A stretch of DNA of 64,000 nucleotides from NCBI GenBank assembly GCA_025267735.1, contig CM046299.1, forward strand, positions 29,241,327 through 29,305,326, read 5' to 3'. Of this stretch, positions 22,676-33,755 are shown piece by piece. Both the position numbers and the translations under genes were made by a program. The notes beneath the pieces were generated by a model, which worked only from the letters and a program-made list of their open reading frames with translations, was not told the DNA's origin and searched no databases. Positions within the stretch are counted from its first letter, which is position 1, and the number at the start of each line of letters is the position of its first letter. Source of the DNA: Mactra quadrangularis. Lineage: Eukaryota > Mollusca > Bivalvia > Venerida > Mactridae.

Positions 22676-22822
22676 TGACGCGCGTCATGACAAAACCTGC
22701 ATTAATACGTTTGTTACTATATATAGTAACAAAAATGACTAGTCAACAAGGTCATTACGGGACTTTTTCCCGTATTATTCGATTTTGGCCGCCTTCAACT
22801 CGCCTATTATGCATAATAGGCG
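22676..22822. repeat. Cluster of four palindromes
   Basis: Within 147 bp lie a 12-bp perfect palindrome (TGACGCGCGTCA, 22676-22687), a 22-bp perfect palindrome with half-site TTGTTACTATA (22711-22732), a hairpin ACGGGA/TCCCGT (about 22754-22771) and a second 22-bp perfect palindrome with half-site CGCCTATTATG (22801-22822). Confidence 0.9.
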
Positions 22823-22834
22823 CTGAATGCGTGC

Positions 22835-22890
22835 ACGCGCACTGATTACGTCATCAAGTAGCAGTACTTAGCTTCGAACATGGCGGCCGA
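22835..22890 (+). promoter_or_regulatory. Promoter-like segment with CRE-like and YY1-like motifs
   Basis: TTACGTCATC (about 22848) resembles an ATF/CREB site, and AACATGGCGGCC at 22878-22889 matches the core of YY1-type sites that often lie at a start codon. Local GC is raised. The ATG here opens only an 18-codon frame (MAAERILESLSNRISLSG), so the downstream gene, if any, is not identified. Confidence 0.35.
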
Positions 22891-23659
22891 AAGAATTCTT
22901 GAGTCTTTGTCAAATAGAATTTCACTGTCAGGATAGATTATACAAAAATATAAGACACAAAAAAGATTTATCTGAGATTTTACAAATACATAATTTCATT
23001 ATAAATCACTTACTTCACCATTCAAATTCAACAGACACTCAACCGTTGACGCTGTCAAATACCAAACTCCGAAATTCGAACTGAATTCCTTTCTGTGTTC
23101 AATTTGACGAATATCCAGCCATTATACAGTAAATGCGTAGGTTGACTACTGTTTTACCAAAGCCAAGCCATGCATAAATTAAATATAATGGAACTGGTTT
23201 CTAGAAATCATCAGCAACGTCTATGCCATTTTCGGAAAATCAATGAATCATTGAATGACTCATCCCTTCCTTTCAGAGCCTTTGTAACGTGTCCGCTGGG
23301 CGCGCGACAGTCAAGCCGGCGCTCGCGTACGTGTTTTAAGTCGGTGCTCGTCTTAACACCGACTGACTAGGTGTCCGAGCCTGCTGTAGGGACGGAGACG
23401 AGACAATCCCAGGACACTGACTCGTGCTCTGGGCTTAAAAACAATGTTAAGTATATATAGATAGATTTTCCTCAAGCTATTTAGCTTTATGATTAGAAAA
23501 CAACTAAAATAAAAGCGTATAGAAATATGTACAGGCACAAAGCAGCATAAAACAAAAACGCACTCCTGAGACAAAACCTCAGAATGAAAACCAATAGAAA
23601 CAACAAAAGTTAAAGACACGATAGAATAAAACTACAGTATAAAGCAATGTACAAACTTA

Positions 23660-24300
23660 ATGTTCCAGACACAGTCTGGAGCAGAGACAAAGGCGTTTAA
23701 CAAAACTAAAAGCTCGGAGACAACCTCGGGTTACAAAAACGTATGTTGAAGCCAACAGACCCCGAGTCCGGACAAGTCAATGTCTCAGGAACAACTCGGA
23801 GCTAAAGCAAAACCAAAACCAAAACTAGAACTCCGAACACAACCTCGGGTTATAAAATGTATGTTGAAACCAACAGACCCCGAGTCCGGACAAGCCAATG
23901 TCTCAGGAACTACTCGAAACTAAAGCAAAACCAAAACTAAAACTAAAACCCCGAACAAAACCTCGGGTTCTAAAACGTATGTTGAAACCAACAGATCCCG
24001 AGTCCGGACAAGCAATGTCTCAGGAACGACTCGGAACTAAAGCAACACCAAAACTAAAACTAAAACTCCGAACAAAACCTCGGGTTCTAAAACGTATGTT
24101 GAAACCAACAGATCCCGAGTCCGGACAAGCAATGTTCCAGACGCAACTCGGAACTGAAGCAAAACCAAAACTAAAACTAAAACCCCGAACAAAACCTCGG
24201 GTTCTAAAACGTATGTTGAAACCAACAGATCCCGAGTCCGGACAAGCAATGTTCCAGACGCAACTCGGAACTGAAGCAAAACCAAAGCAGAAACCAGTCC
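23660..24300 (+). repeat. 117/118-bp minisatellite, about five units
   Basis: The marker CCCGAGTCCGGACAAG begins at 23761, 23879, 23997, 24114 and 24231, giving periods of 118, 118, 117 and 117 bp. Units contain ACCTCGGGTT, AACGTATGTTGAA and an A-rich AAACTAAAAC tract. Where the period is 117 bp a frame of 39-residue repeats stays open (23898-24323), and the minus strand is also open. The 118-bp units would break that frame, so I treat it as non-coding repeat. Confidence 0.85.
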
Positions 24301-24439
24301 CGATACACTATCTCGGGTCATAGACTATTGCTTGGAACCAACACGCCAATAGTCCAAACACTCCTTTACCACAAGGACGACCCGGAGCAGAAACAAAACC
24401 TCGATCATTGGAGCTTCAACAGTCTATCTTCTAAGACAA

Positions 24440-24745
24440 CCTCGGGAACGATAACAAGAGATACCCCAAGATCTAGCACGATTTACCCCGCAGGTTCTGC
24501 CACCAAAGTCGGCGTGCAAAGACGTGTCTCTACCTTAGAGACAACCTACAAATCGCAATGATGTTCAGTTGTCAGTACAGCAGAAAACTCATGCCCAGCT
24601 TACCAAGCATCGGCGACTATACCTCGGGCACGTTAACAAGGGAATACCCAGGAACCACGATTTACCCCGCAGGTTCTGCCATCAACGACACGAGCAAGAA
24701 GGTGCTTCCACATCGAACAACGTACAAATCGCAATGATGTTGTGT
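24440..24745 (+). repeat. 182-bp direct duplication
   Basis: Two copies begin at CCTCGGGAACG (24440) and CCTCGGGCACG (24622). Both contain GATTTACCCCGCAGGTTCTG and end with TACAAATCGCAATGATGTTG-like sequence. They share the CCTCGGG word with the neighbouring minisatellite, suggesting one composite repeat. Confidence 0.75.
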
Positions 24746-24800
24746 TGTATGAACAGTGGAAGCACACATCTTGTTCCGGGCGTCTACAATTAAACAGTAG

Positions 24801-26056
24801 ACCCGCGACTATCTTCCACTCCAACCATCACCACGAGCAGTCACCAACTTTCTGCTACCAAATGAAGTCAACACGCATTTATATACTATTGGACGAGTCA
24901 ATTTTACAGAACAGTCCATTTCCAATCCAGAAGGTAAAACAAGTTAATTTTCAAAAAGGGAGGTAATTTATATATCATCCTTAGCTGACGTTACACAATA
25001 CTATACCTAGTTTTAAATTGATAAAACAAAGGTATGGCTTTCCCTTAAAGTTCCAAATAAATAGTTAAAAAGGTTTAATACTATACAGTTTTAGATTATC
25101 AGAACGTATCACAATTCTAAACATGACAGAGAAAGAAGAAAATTCACTAAAACATTCAATTTTAATAAAGGGAGATAATTTGTCAAAACTATTAAACAAA
25201 GTAATTGTTCAAAGGCGATCTTGCATACAAAGAGAAAATGCTCTCAACAAAGTCGCTGAACAAATCGACAATGCTGGTTCGTTTCACCTTGTGTATTTCC
25301 ATACATATATATCCCCGTGGCATCGGTTTTCGACGATGTAAGGAAAAGTCGGCCAATATGAATAAATGAAACAAAATATCAAATTGATTTACTTGTTAAC
25401 CCTTTGATCAAGTAATAATTAGCCCAACAAACAACGTAAACATTAATTCCCTCCGTTTATGGCGTCATTTATTACATAAGAGTAACTTCCCTTGAAAATC
25501 GTTAGTTCGGCATTGCGTCATCTGATTTCGCCGAACTGTAGTCCTTTGTCTAAAAAGTCACACTGCACAAAATTAAAAACGCGACAAGCTATCATCGGTG
25601 GACTAAACGTTTAACTTAACATTTATTCGGGAGTTTAAGCAGTTTTTAACAAATTTCAATCATTTAAACAACCGTATATCTCGTGAAATTTCACGGTAAT
25701 TTTATTTGAAGAGTCGAAGACAAACAACTATTGCACTCATGGCACAAAAAGTTATAACCCCTTCGTAGCACTTTCATTCTTGTGAAAAATAATAAATGGA
25801 CCAGCCTAATACACCTGATACATTTGCCTCAATTAAATATATACAAATATGGTTTCTAGTGAATGTTTGTTGAGGTGAAATTGGTGCAATCAATACACTT
25901 TTTGTCTAAGGCATCTGACCCATTGAGCATAAGGAACCGATGAAACTTAGTCACGTTTAAATAGTTGTGCAGTATACCACATGTTTCATTTATCACGTGA
26001 TCTGTGTGAGGGGTGCGCTGGCAAAATCTGGTCATTCCATATAAGGAAGTATCAAA
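24801..26056. other. Non-coding stretch upstream of a candidate first exon
   Basis: Contains two GGGAG(A/G)TAAT-type molluscan motifs (24958, 25169) and an 8-bp inverted pair AGTTCGGC/GCCGAACT around 25505-25541. Short open frames at 25123-25341 and 25192-25374 have no recognisable features. Confidence 0.4.
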
Positions 26057-26255
26057 ATGGCGCCGATAAGACGGAAAGGTACGGAGTTTTCCGTCATCTA
26101 TCGGAATGTTTCGGAAAACTGGTTATGTACGGATTGCTTTGGTCTTTTAAATCACACGCTGGAGTGGAAGGCAGGAAGCATTAACAATAAAGAATGCTTA
26201 TTGATCTTTTTGGAAAACATATCCAACTGCAAGCAAACAGTCAGTCTATACATAC
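26057..26255 (+). CDS. Candidate first coding exon of an unknown gene
   Basis: AAAATGGCG is a strong start context, and the frame of 66 codons ends at the consensus donor ATAC|GTAAGT (26256). It encodes MAPIRRKGTEFSVIYRNVSE and then a CTDCF segment with a later cysteine, reminiscent of, but not assignable to, an N-terminal zinc-binding module. Phase at the donor is 1. It does not join in frame to the mitofusin-like exon at 27582, so it is either a separate gene or a non-standard 5' exon. I do not recognise the product, and downstream exons were not found. Confidence 0.4.
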
Positions 26256-26620
26256 GTAAGTTTATTTGCTTATTTTATTTACGATCATATTCAAAGTTAG
26301 TTCAAATACAGCTAATACTTTTGTTTGTCACCATTTTTCGCGATGTAAACAAAATATCTGCAAGCGTATTCGATACCAAATTCATTCGTTCCATGATTCT
26401 GCCTATGTTTAACAGTATATAAATAATCACTTAATAGCTGTGGTTGTTGTTCATGAATCTTATTTACTTGTTTATGTGTGAGACATTATTTATTTCAAGA
26501 TCTCGTTCTCATAGATCTACTCTTAATATAATTATGTCTGATAAATTTGATCGTCTGCTTTATCATTTACTTTGATTTGTCTTATATATAACTGCACTTC
26601 AAAATAATCACAATATGCAT

Positions 26621-26802
26621 GGGCGGATCCAGTGGGTGGGTCAGGGGGTCCAACCCCCCCCCCCTAGAATTTGGAAAATGTACATGACAATAAGTGTATG
26701 TCTTGCTTGTAAGTCATTTTTAAGTAGTATGAAGCAATTTTCTCGGTGCCCCGTAGAAAAGTATGGACCCCCCCTAGAAAAAAAATCCTGGAGCTGCACC
26801 CC
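26621..26802. mobile_element. MITE family G, copy 3
   Basis: Starts GGGCGGATCCAGTGGGTGG and ends ATCCTGGAGCTGCACCCC. Contains the shared C run, TAAGTCATTTTTAAGTAG and TATGGACCCCCCC segments. Shortest of the four copies. Confidence 0.8.
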
Positions 26803-27298
26803 ATAGGTAACATGTCAATTACACTGATAACACAAATGTATATGCATGCATGACTTGCATATTATGATGTTATGTAAAATATTTGATAAATTGGGACAGA
26901 TTTTATCATATGTTTTTAGGTATCAAAGTGTGAAATATGTCCGGGGCTTTTTACTGTCAACAAATGGAGAACCCTGATCATTTGGGTAAACTTTTATTTT
27001 ATTTTTACTTGATCCTCTCCTGTTAGCTGGATGAAACAGTTTAAGACATATTCTATTGAATTTAACTGGTCATTGGTTTGTGTAACCCATTTATTTAATT
27101 TTATCTGAGTTAGAACCATTTGATTTATTTACTTAGTCATGTTTTAATCATAATTAAGTTAATACTTTTAAGTTAAAAACTAATTCATTTAAATTTGCAT
27201 TTTATGTTCTTTCTATCTATAAAAAATTAATATGAGGTTAAAGAGTGTGTCCATATAGGTACATGTTTAGCTGACTCATTGTACCATTTTGTATTATA

Positions 27299-27492
27299 AC
27301 CCCCTATCATGGAAATCACCTTCATGTGGGTGATCCATCATGGAAGCTGTTTACACTGTGGTGAAGTGCCCGAACAACCATGGGTAAAGTTCTTGCTGTG
27401 GGAAATTAGCAATGCCTCTGTTATCGTTTAAACCTGGGACCTCTAGATCCCTAAGCTTGAGTCCTACCCCTGGACCATTGCTCCTATCAAGA
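27299..27492 (-). repeat. Dispersed tRNA-derived repeat, family D, copy 2
   Basis: On the minus strand the head contains AGCAATGGTCCAGGGGTAGG and a B-box-like GGTCCCAGGTTTAAAC; the body includes GTGTAAACAGCTTCC. It aligns with 29560-29762 and, inverted, with 3718-3905. Confidence 0.6.
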
Positions 27493-27581
27493 AAATTAAT
27501 GCTAGATCTATTTTAGGTTCTTGATATTCCGGCGCCTCTGATCATAGAAGTATTTGTAATGGGAGAAATGGAAATGGTAGA

Positions 27582-29243
27582 ATGTCTCCAAATTCACCTT
27601 TGAAATTGTTTGGGCAAGCAAAAAAGAGTATCAATGAAATATTTAAGGATGTACTTGTATTTATTAGTGATGCAGACTCATTTGTTGAAGGTAAGATTTT
27701 GTTTGAGCTTAAAACAGTTACATGAGCTCTGTTATAGCTGGTGAAAAAAACTATATCCTTGACAAAATAACATATCTTCAACCAACTTTCTTCTATTTAG
27801 TGCCTGGGTCATATTAGTAAAATCTTAACTATAAAAGTTTAATTCATGGGTAATTGTTATATTTAATTTTTGCTATAAATGTCAACAAACACAAGTATTC
27901 TGTATTAGTTGGCTAAATCATCATATAGCCCAGTTATAAGAATAAAGATATATTCACAAGTCCTAATTATTTTCATTTGTCCTAGACTGGCATAGGCTGT
28001 TTGAGACAATATTTAGATTCCAAGATTTGACCCCAAGTGTTCTAACCTGGTATTTTGAAGGAATCCTTTATCAGCTATTCAGTGATTCCTCTGTATAATT
28101 AGGGATTCATTTGAGGAGAAACAAAACATTTAGACAGACATACAACAATCAATTCAATAAATAATTCATTCATGTAAGAATGGGACAATTTTCAGGGATC
28201 TTAATGGAATCTCTAGCAAAGTATTTTTTGGATCCTTACAATCCCTGGACAATGTTAGTAAAAGTAATGTCTAACATTGAATTATGTTGTTGCAGGAATT
28301 GAAAGATCTGGTTTTCTAGATGATGTAAAATGTTCAGAAGAAGTTAAGGAATATAGAGAGAAAGTATGTAGTATCATGGAAGTTTTAGCTAGAGATCATA
28401 TGAAAGTTGTCTTCTTTGGAAGGTAACACAACTTTTCAGTAATTTCTTCATTTTTTCCACATTTTTCCCTACCCTTCAAATGTAACCCAACAAAAATCCA
28501 CGGTCCGAATTGAGATTCAAACCCACAACCTCTCAAGTTGTAAGTGGACACTCTGTGACTTCGCCATAAAAGCTAGCTTGAAAGCAAGGGAGTTCAAGTG
28601 CTGTATTATACCTCTGCTACCCTAAGTTGTGTGAACTAATGGGTTTATTATTCACAGCTTGTAAAATCAATAAAGAAATTATGGAAGTTTTGAAATTTTC
28701 ATCATTTTTTTTAATTTGGGTATTTTTTATTGTGAAAATGCCTAATTTTGGTCACCAAATCTGTTTTGCTATTGTTTTTAATATGCTGTTTTTTTTCTAT
28801 TTTCAATCGATTTCATTGGCTTTTATACACTGAAAAGGGACATAATATAATAGTCTGCATATTCTGTCCATCTGTTTGTCCATAAGTCTGATTAGACTCA
28901 GAGTAACTTTGTATATAGAATAAAAAAGCTTAATTAATAAAAGAATATATATTATGTAAATAGCAGTTGGCTAGTTGCTTTTAGGATAGGGGATGGCTAT
29001 GGAATAAAGAATTATGGCCTTTGAATCATTTGACAGTAGATCTACATATAATTTTATGACATTTAGACACCTGGTATCATTTCAGGACATCTAATGGTAA
29101 AAGTACAAAAAATAATGGTATGTTAAGAGAGAAGATATTACCTACAGGTATTGGACATACAACACATTGTTTTCTACAAGTAGAAACAGTATGATGGTTA
29201 TCTATTAACTGAGGAAGAACCTGATGAACGGAAGAGTGTACAG
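27582..29243 (+). pseudogene. Mitofusin-like gene fragment: first three coding exons, frameshifted in exon 3
   Basis: Three exons align with the N-terminus of mitofusins, the dynamin-family GTPases that fuse mitochondrial outer membranes. Exon 1 (27582-27690) encodes MSPNSPLKLFGQAKKSINEI and ends FVE, donor GAAG|GTAAG. Exon 2 (28296-28422, acceptor TTGCAG, donor GAAG|GTAAC) contains SIMEVLARDHMKVVFFGR, matching the segment before the GTPase P-loop. Exon 3 (29086-29243) continues TSNGKST, completing GRTSNGKST, then [17 protein letters not shown]. After this, one extra base (or two lost) breaks the frame; [18 protein letters not shown] resumes in the next frame before donor CAG|GTAAGT. The helix after the P-loop reads KNNGML, where mitofusins have a hydrophobic VINAML-like segment. 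The rest of the GTPase, heptad repeats and membrane anchor were not found in the window. Most likely a decaying duplicate; a sequencing error plus distant exons is the alternative. Confidence 0.75.
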
Positions 29244-29559
29244 GTAAGTTATATGTTCCGTTTGAAGCAGTCACTGACAAACTTGACAGTTTATTACTGG
29301 ACAGTAGGTCTTGTAAAGATCAAAGTTTTACAGGACCTAACCAAGTAATATAGGAACAGAGACATTTTACATAGTTTTATCAATTGAACTGTGTTGATGA
29401 GATCTAATTTTTTGCCGCTCAGTTGGTCCTGTAAACCTGCAGATCTAGACAGACTTCTGATCTTGTATAGGATTTGTCCGTCTGTTGGCCATGTTTGGTG
29501 GTGACTGGTTTTAAGTCTGCTTCCATATACATGATCAGCCTACTTTGAAATTTTGTATG

Positions 29560-29762
29560 ATCACCCCTTACCATTGAAATCACCAGAAGGCATGTGATCT
29601 CTCACAGTACCCATTTACACCTGGATGAAGTGGAACAACATTAGGTATATTTCTTGCTCAAGGAAATTAATAGTGCCCCTGGTCATGATGTGGGGTTTGA
29701 ACCTGGGACCTCTTGATCCCTAAGCACACATCCTACTACTGGATCACTGTTCTTACTAAGAG
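29560..29762 (-). repeat. Dispersed tRNA-derived repeat, family D, copy 3
   Basis: On the minus strand the head has GTGATCCAGTAGTAGGATG and the B-box-like GGTCCCAGGTTCAAACC, followed by a body containing GGTGTAAATGGG. It is the best-preserved family D copy here. Confidence 0.65.
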
Positions 29763-30151
29763 ACTTACTCAAATCCTACAACTGAAGAAGTAGGCATAGC
29801 TGAGTGGGTATGGTGTTGAATTAGTAATCCCTGAATAGTCAGCTACTTTGACTTTAAATCCTATCCTCAGCCCAGTCCATTTGCGCAAGAAATTTTATAA
29901 TGATTGCTGTATATAAAAATTATTGAGAAACTTGGACTAATGAACTCATACCTTAATTTGGTTATCTTTCTTAACACAAACAAGCATTAGTTTTATTAGA
30001 TACAAAAAGAACTAGTTTCACCCATTTCTGAAACCTTGTTTATCTGACAGAAGATCTTGATACTAGACCAATCTATTCTTTATAATATTCAACTCTAATG
30101 AGGCTGGATGTAGACTCAAAGGTAAAATACCACTGATATATTTGCAATACA

Positions 30152-30390
30152 TAGGCAGATCTAGGGGTGAGGGTCAGGGGGGGTCCAGAAACCCCTGGAA
30201 TTTCCAAAATGTACCTGTCCATCAGAGTATTTCTTGACTGTAAGTCATTTTTAAGTAATACAAAAAAAATCTCATTGCCTAACATAGATTAACGGTTATG
30301 TAGTTTTTAACTTTCTGCCAAATGTGTATAATGTGGTTGTGATCGAAAGTTTGGACACCCCCTTAGAAAAAAATCCTGGCTCTGCCCCTG
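30152..30390. mobile_element. MITE family G, copy 4
   Basis: Starts TAGGCAGATCTAGGGGTGAG and ends AATCCTGGCTCTGCCCCTG. Contains TAAGTCATTTTTAAGTAATA and GAAAGTTTGGACACCCCC. More decayed than the copies at 18608 and 26621. Confidence 0.75.
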
Positions 30391-31919
30391 CCAAATATTC
30401 ATTGATTGTTGTGACTGGAGTGAAACTTTTATCACTCTGGCCTCCAAACCCTGAATAATTATTATGCGTATTAAAATTAAATGACTGAGTTCAGTTAGCA
30501 GACAGAAAGCAATAAATGTTACTATGCTGAAAGACTGTCTGCTTTGGAGTAAACAAAATAGAGATTATTGCACAGTCTTGGGCTTAATCCATTGGCCCAA
30601 AAGCCCAGGACCATGAAAAATTGAAATGGGCTAAGGATAATTATTTGTTTTGTGTAGCTGGGTTTGTTGATTGTTTTGCCATTAACTTTATGAAACATAA
30701 TAAATTGTTCATGTGATAGAGAAAACTTATGGCAATATCTTTGCATGATTGTACATGCTATATACGTTAATGATATCAAATTATGATGTACATGTACTTG
30801 TTGTTAATAAATCAGATATGAAATTCACATATTCTAAAAATTTCATTATATATCTGACATAATACAATGACATTGATACATTGAATATTAAGCATTTTAA
30901 ACAGTATTGTTCTGAGGGTATAACATTATCTTGGGATTTAAATAATGCATGACATAAGTGATAATTATTGTTAATAGTAAATGAATCATTAGGATTTGAC
31001 ATTCTGATTTCATAATTAAAATTGCTAATTTGCCAATTGTGTTTCTAGGTTTGCATTGAATTCAAAGTACAGCACTTGATAATATGATGTTTTCAGGAAT
31101 AACATGTCTGTGAATACATTACTTTTCACTTGAACATTGAATAAATGACAACAACTTCAAGTCAATGGTATATGTACAAGACAAGGGTAAGGTATCAAAC
31201 ATGGTTCACAGGACTGTTTTAATGATTTTTCAGGTTTCATTGTTTCTTAATAAGAATGCACCAAATACTTCATCACTGTGAGAAATAAACCAAGAAAAGA
31301 GTCAGTTAAGCTTGTCTAGACACTGATCTTTAATATGTGTGATGGAAATCAATTGAACAGCTACTTAGTCACCATTGAAAGATGAAGTAAATTGAACAAA
31401 TTCTTAGTTTCTAGGCGCAATTTCAGCCACAATGAATTAAAACTATAAACAGATCTCAGACCTCTTTAATCTGACCTACTTGTGCTCTAGAAAAATATAC
31501 TACAAAGCACTTCTTAGACAGTGTTTGTAGTTTGATGGTATACTGTTGTATCTGCTTTAAATACCTAATTAGGTGATTTGCAATTAGAACACTGTTTTTA
31601 TTATACATATAATTTTGATAGTTAAATATTTCATAATCTAAATGTGTTAAATATTTCTTCTATGTGTAAAATAACTTCTTACACAGAAACATACTCTATA
31701 TTTGACTTTATTCTATTTAATTTTAGGAAATTGTCAGATTTAAATGAGCAACTTTATAACATTAGAAAAAAATGGTATTGTCCTCAATGATCTGTGAAAT
31801 TGTGATAAATGACAACTACATCATTAGACTAATGTTACAAGTATGTGTTCAATATAACATTTCATATGTTAGTACCAGTTCCCTTTAAATCTTTATTACA
31901 AAACCCCAATTTCTAACAC
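30391..31919. other. AT-rich non-coding stretch
   Basis: No exon continuing the mitofusin frame could be recognised. Acceptor-like TTTCTAG (about 31049) and TTTTAG (about 31726) are not followed by mitofusin-like sequence. Two minus-strand frames (30522-30779, 30781-31002) have no recognisable features. Confidence 0.4.
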
Positions 31920-33400
31920 TACACTACTCCAGTCCTCACCTCTCTCTTTCTTTCTTGTATGCTATCACTCAGCTCTCTCTCTGTCATACTCCATCAATAA
32001 GTTCTCTCCTGAACTCCATTATTCAGGTCTCTAATACTCTATATCTCAGTTTTCACTGATACTTTACCATAAAGTTATCTATTGTACTGTACCTCTAAGT
32101 TATGGCTTGAACTCAACTACAAATTCTCTCTTGTACTCTACCACTCTGTTTTGTCTTGCACTACACCCAGTTATGACTTGCACTCAACTTCTTAGTAGTA
32201 TCTTATCTCTACCACTCAGTTATGTCCAGTAATGTACATCTCAGTTATGTCTAGCACTCAACCACTCAGTTATGTCTTGCACTCAACCACTAAGTTATGA
32301 CTTGTACTCAACCGCTAAGTTGTATCTTATCTCTACCACTCAGTTATGTCTAGAAGTGTACCACTCAGTTATGTCTAGCACTCAACCACTCAGTTATGTC
32401 TTACACTGAACTCAGTTATGTCTCATACTTTACCACCCAGTGATGTCTTGTGTTTAACTTCTTAGTTATTCTTTGTACTCTAACACTCAGTTATGTATTG
32501 CACTCCACCACCTAGTTATATCTCGTATTTTACCACTCAGTTATATCTTCTACTCTACCACTCAGTTATATCTTCTACTCTACCACTCAGTTATATTTTG
32601 CCTTCTACCACTCAGTTATATCTTGGACTCTACCACTCAGTTATATCTTGGACACTACCACTCAGTTATATCTTCTACTCTACCACTCAGTTATATTTTG
32701 ACTTCTACCACTCAGTTATATCTTGGACACTACCACTCAGTTATATCTTCTACTCTACCACTCAGTTATATCTTCTACTCTAACACTCAGTTATATTTTG
32801 ACTTCTACCACTCAGTTATATCTTGGACACTACCACTCAGTTATATCTTCTACTCTACCACTCAGTTATATTTTGACTTCTACCACTCAGTAATATCTTG
32901 GACACTACCACTCAGTTATATCTTGGACACTACCACTCAGTTATATCTTCTACTCTACCACTCAGTTATATCTTCTACTCTACTACTCAGTTATATTTTG
33001 ACATCTACCACTCAGTTATATCTTGGACACTACCACTCAGTTATATCTTCTACTCTACCACTCAGTTATATTTTGACTTCTACCACTCAGTTATATCTTG
33101 GACACTACCACTCAGTTATATCTTGGACACTACCACTCAGTTATATCTTCTACTCTACTACTCAGTTATATCTTGGACACTACCACTCAGTTATATCTTG
33201 GACACTACCACTCAGTTATATTTTGACTTCTACCACTCATTTATATCTTCTACTGTACTACTCAGTTATATCTTGGACACTACCACTCAGTTATATCTTG
33301 GACACTACCACTCAGTTATATCTTGGACTCTACCACTCAGTTATATCTTCTACTCTACCACTCAGTTATATCTTGTACTCTACCACTCAGTTATATCTTG
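31920..33400 (+). repeat. 25-bp minisatellite, block a (CACTCAGTTATATCTT)
   Basis: Degenerate at first (31920-32470, CAACCACTCAGTTATGTCTTG units), then about 37 regular 25-bp units, TACCACTCAGTTATATCTTG followed by GACAC, or variants ending CTACTC or ACTTC. Because 25 leaves remainder 1 modulo 3 and the unit has no stop in any plus frame, long artificial frames arise (for example 32473-33423). Confidence 0.95.
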
Positions 33401-33755
33401 TATCTCTGATACTCTCTTACTGAGTTCTCTCTGATACTCTTTTACTGAGTTCTCTCTGATACTCTTTCACTCAGTTCTCTCTGATACTCTTTTACTCAGT
33501 TCTCTCTGATACTCTCTTACTGAGTTCTCTCTGATACTCTTTTGCACAGTTCTCTGTGATACTCTTTCATTCAGTTCTCTCTGATACTCTTTCACTCAGT
33601 TCTATCTGATACTCTTTCACTCGGTTCTATCTGATACTCTTTCACTCAGTTCTATCTGATACTCTTTCACTCAGTTCTCTCTGATACTCTTTCACTCAGT
33701 TCTATCTGATACTCTTTCACTCAGTTCTATCTGATACTCTTTATCTCAGTTACCA
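33400..33755 (+). repeat. 25-bp minisatellite, block b (ACTCTTTCACTCAGTTCTCT)
   Basis: About 14 units of 25 bp (ACTCTTTCACTCAGTTCTCT followed by CTGAT). The CACTCAGTT core is shared with blocks a, c and d. Confidence 0.95.

Noticed and set aside
23898..24323. 141-codon frame of 39-residue lysine/proline-rich repeats
   Set aside because: Only units of 117 bp keep the frame; neighbouring 118-bp units break it, the start codon lies inside a repeat, and the minus strand is open too.
26057..27690. Joining the 26057-26255 exon to the mitofusin-like exon as one gene
   Set aside because: Splicing at the visible sites puts the mitofusin segment out of frame; no alternative acceptor restored it.
32473..33423. 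316-codon open frame plus overlapping frames in the same array
   Set aside because: Pure consequence of a 25-bp unit without stop codons in any plus frame; the translated repeat just cycles through three frames of the satellite.
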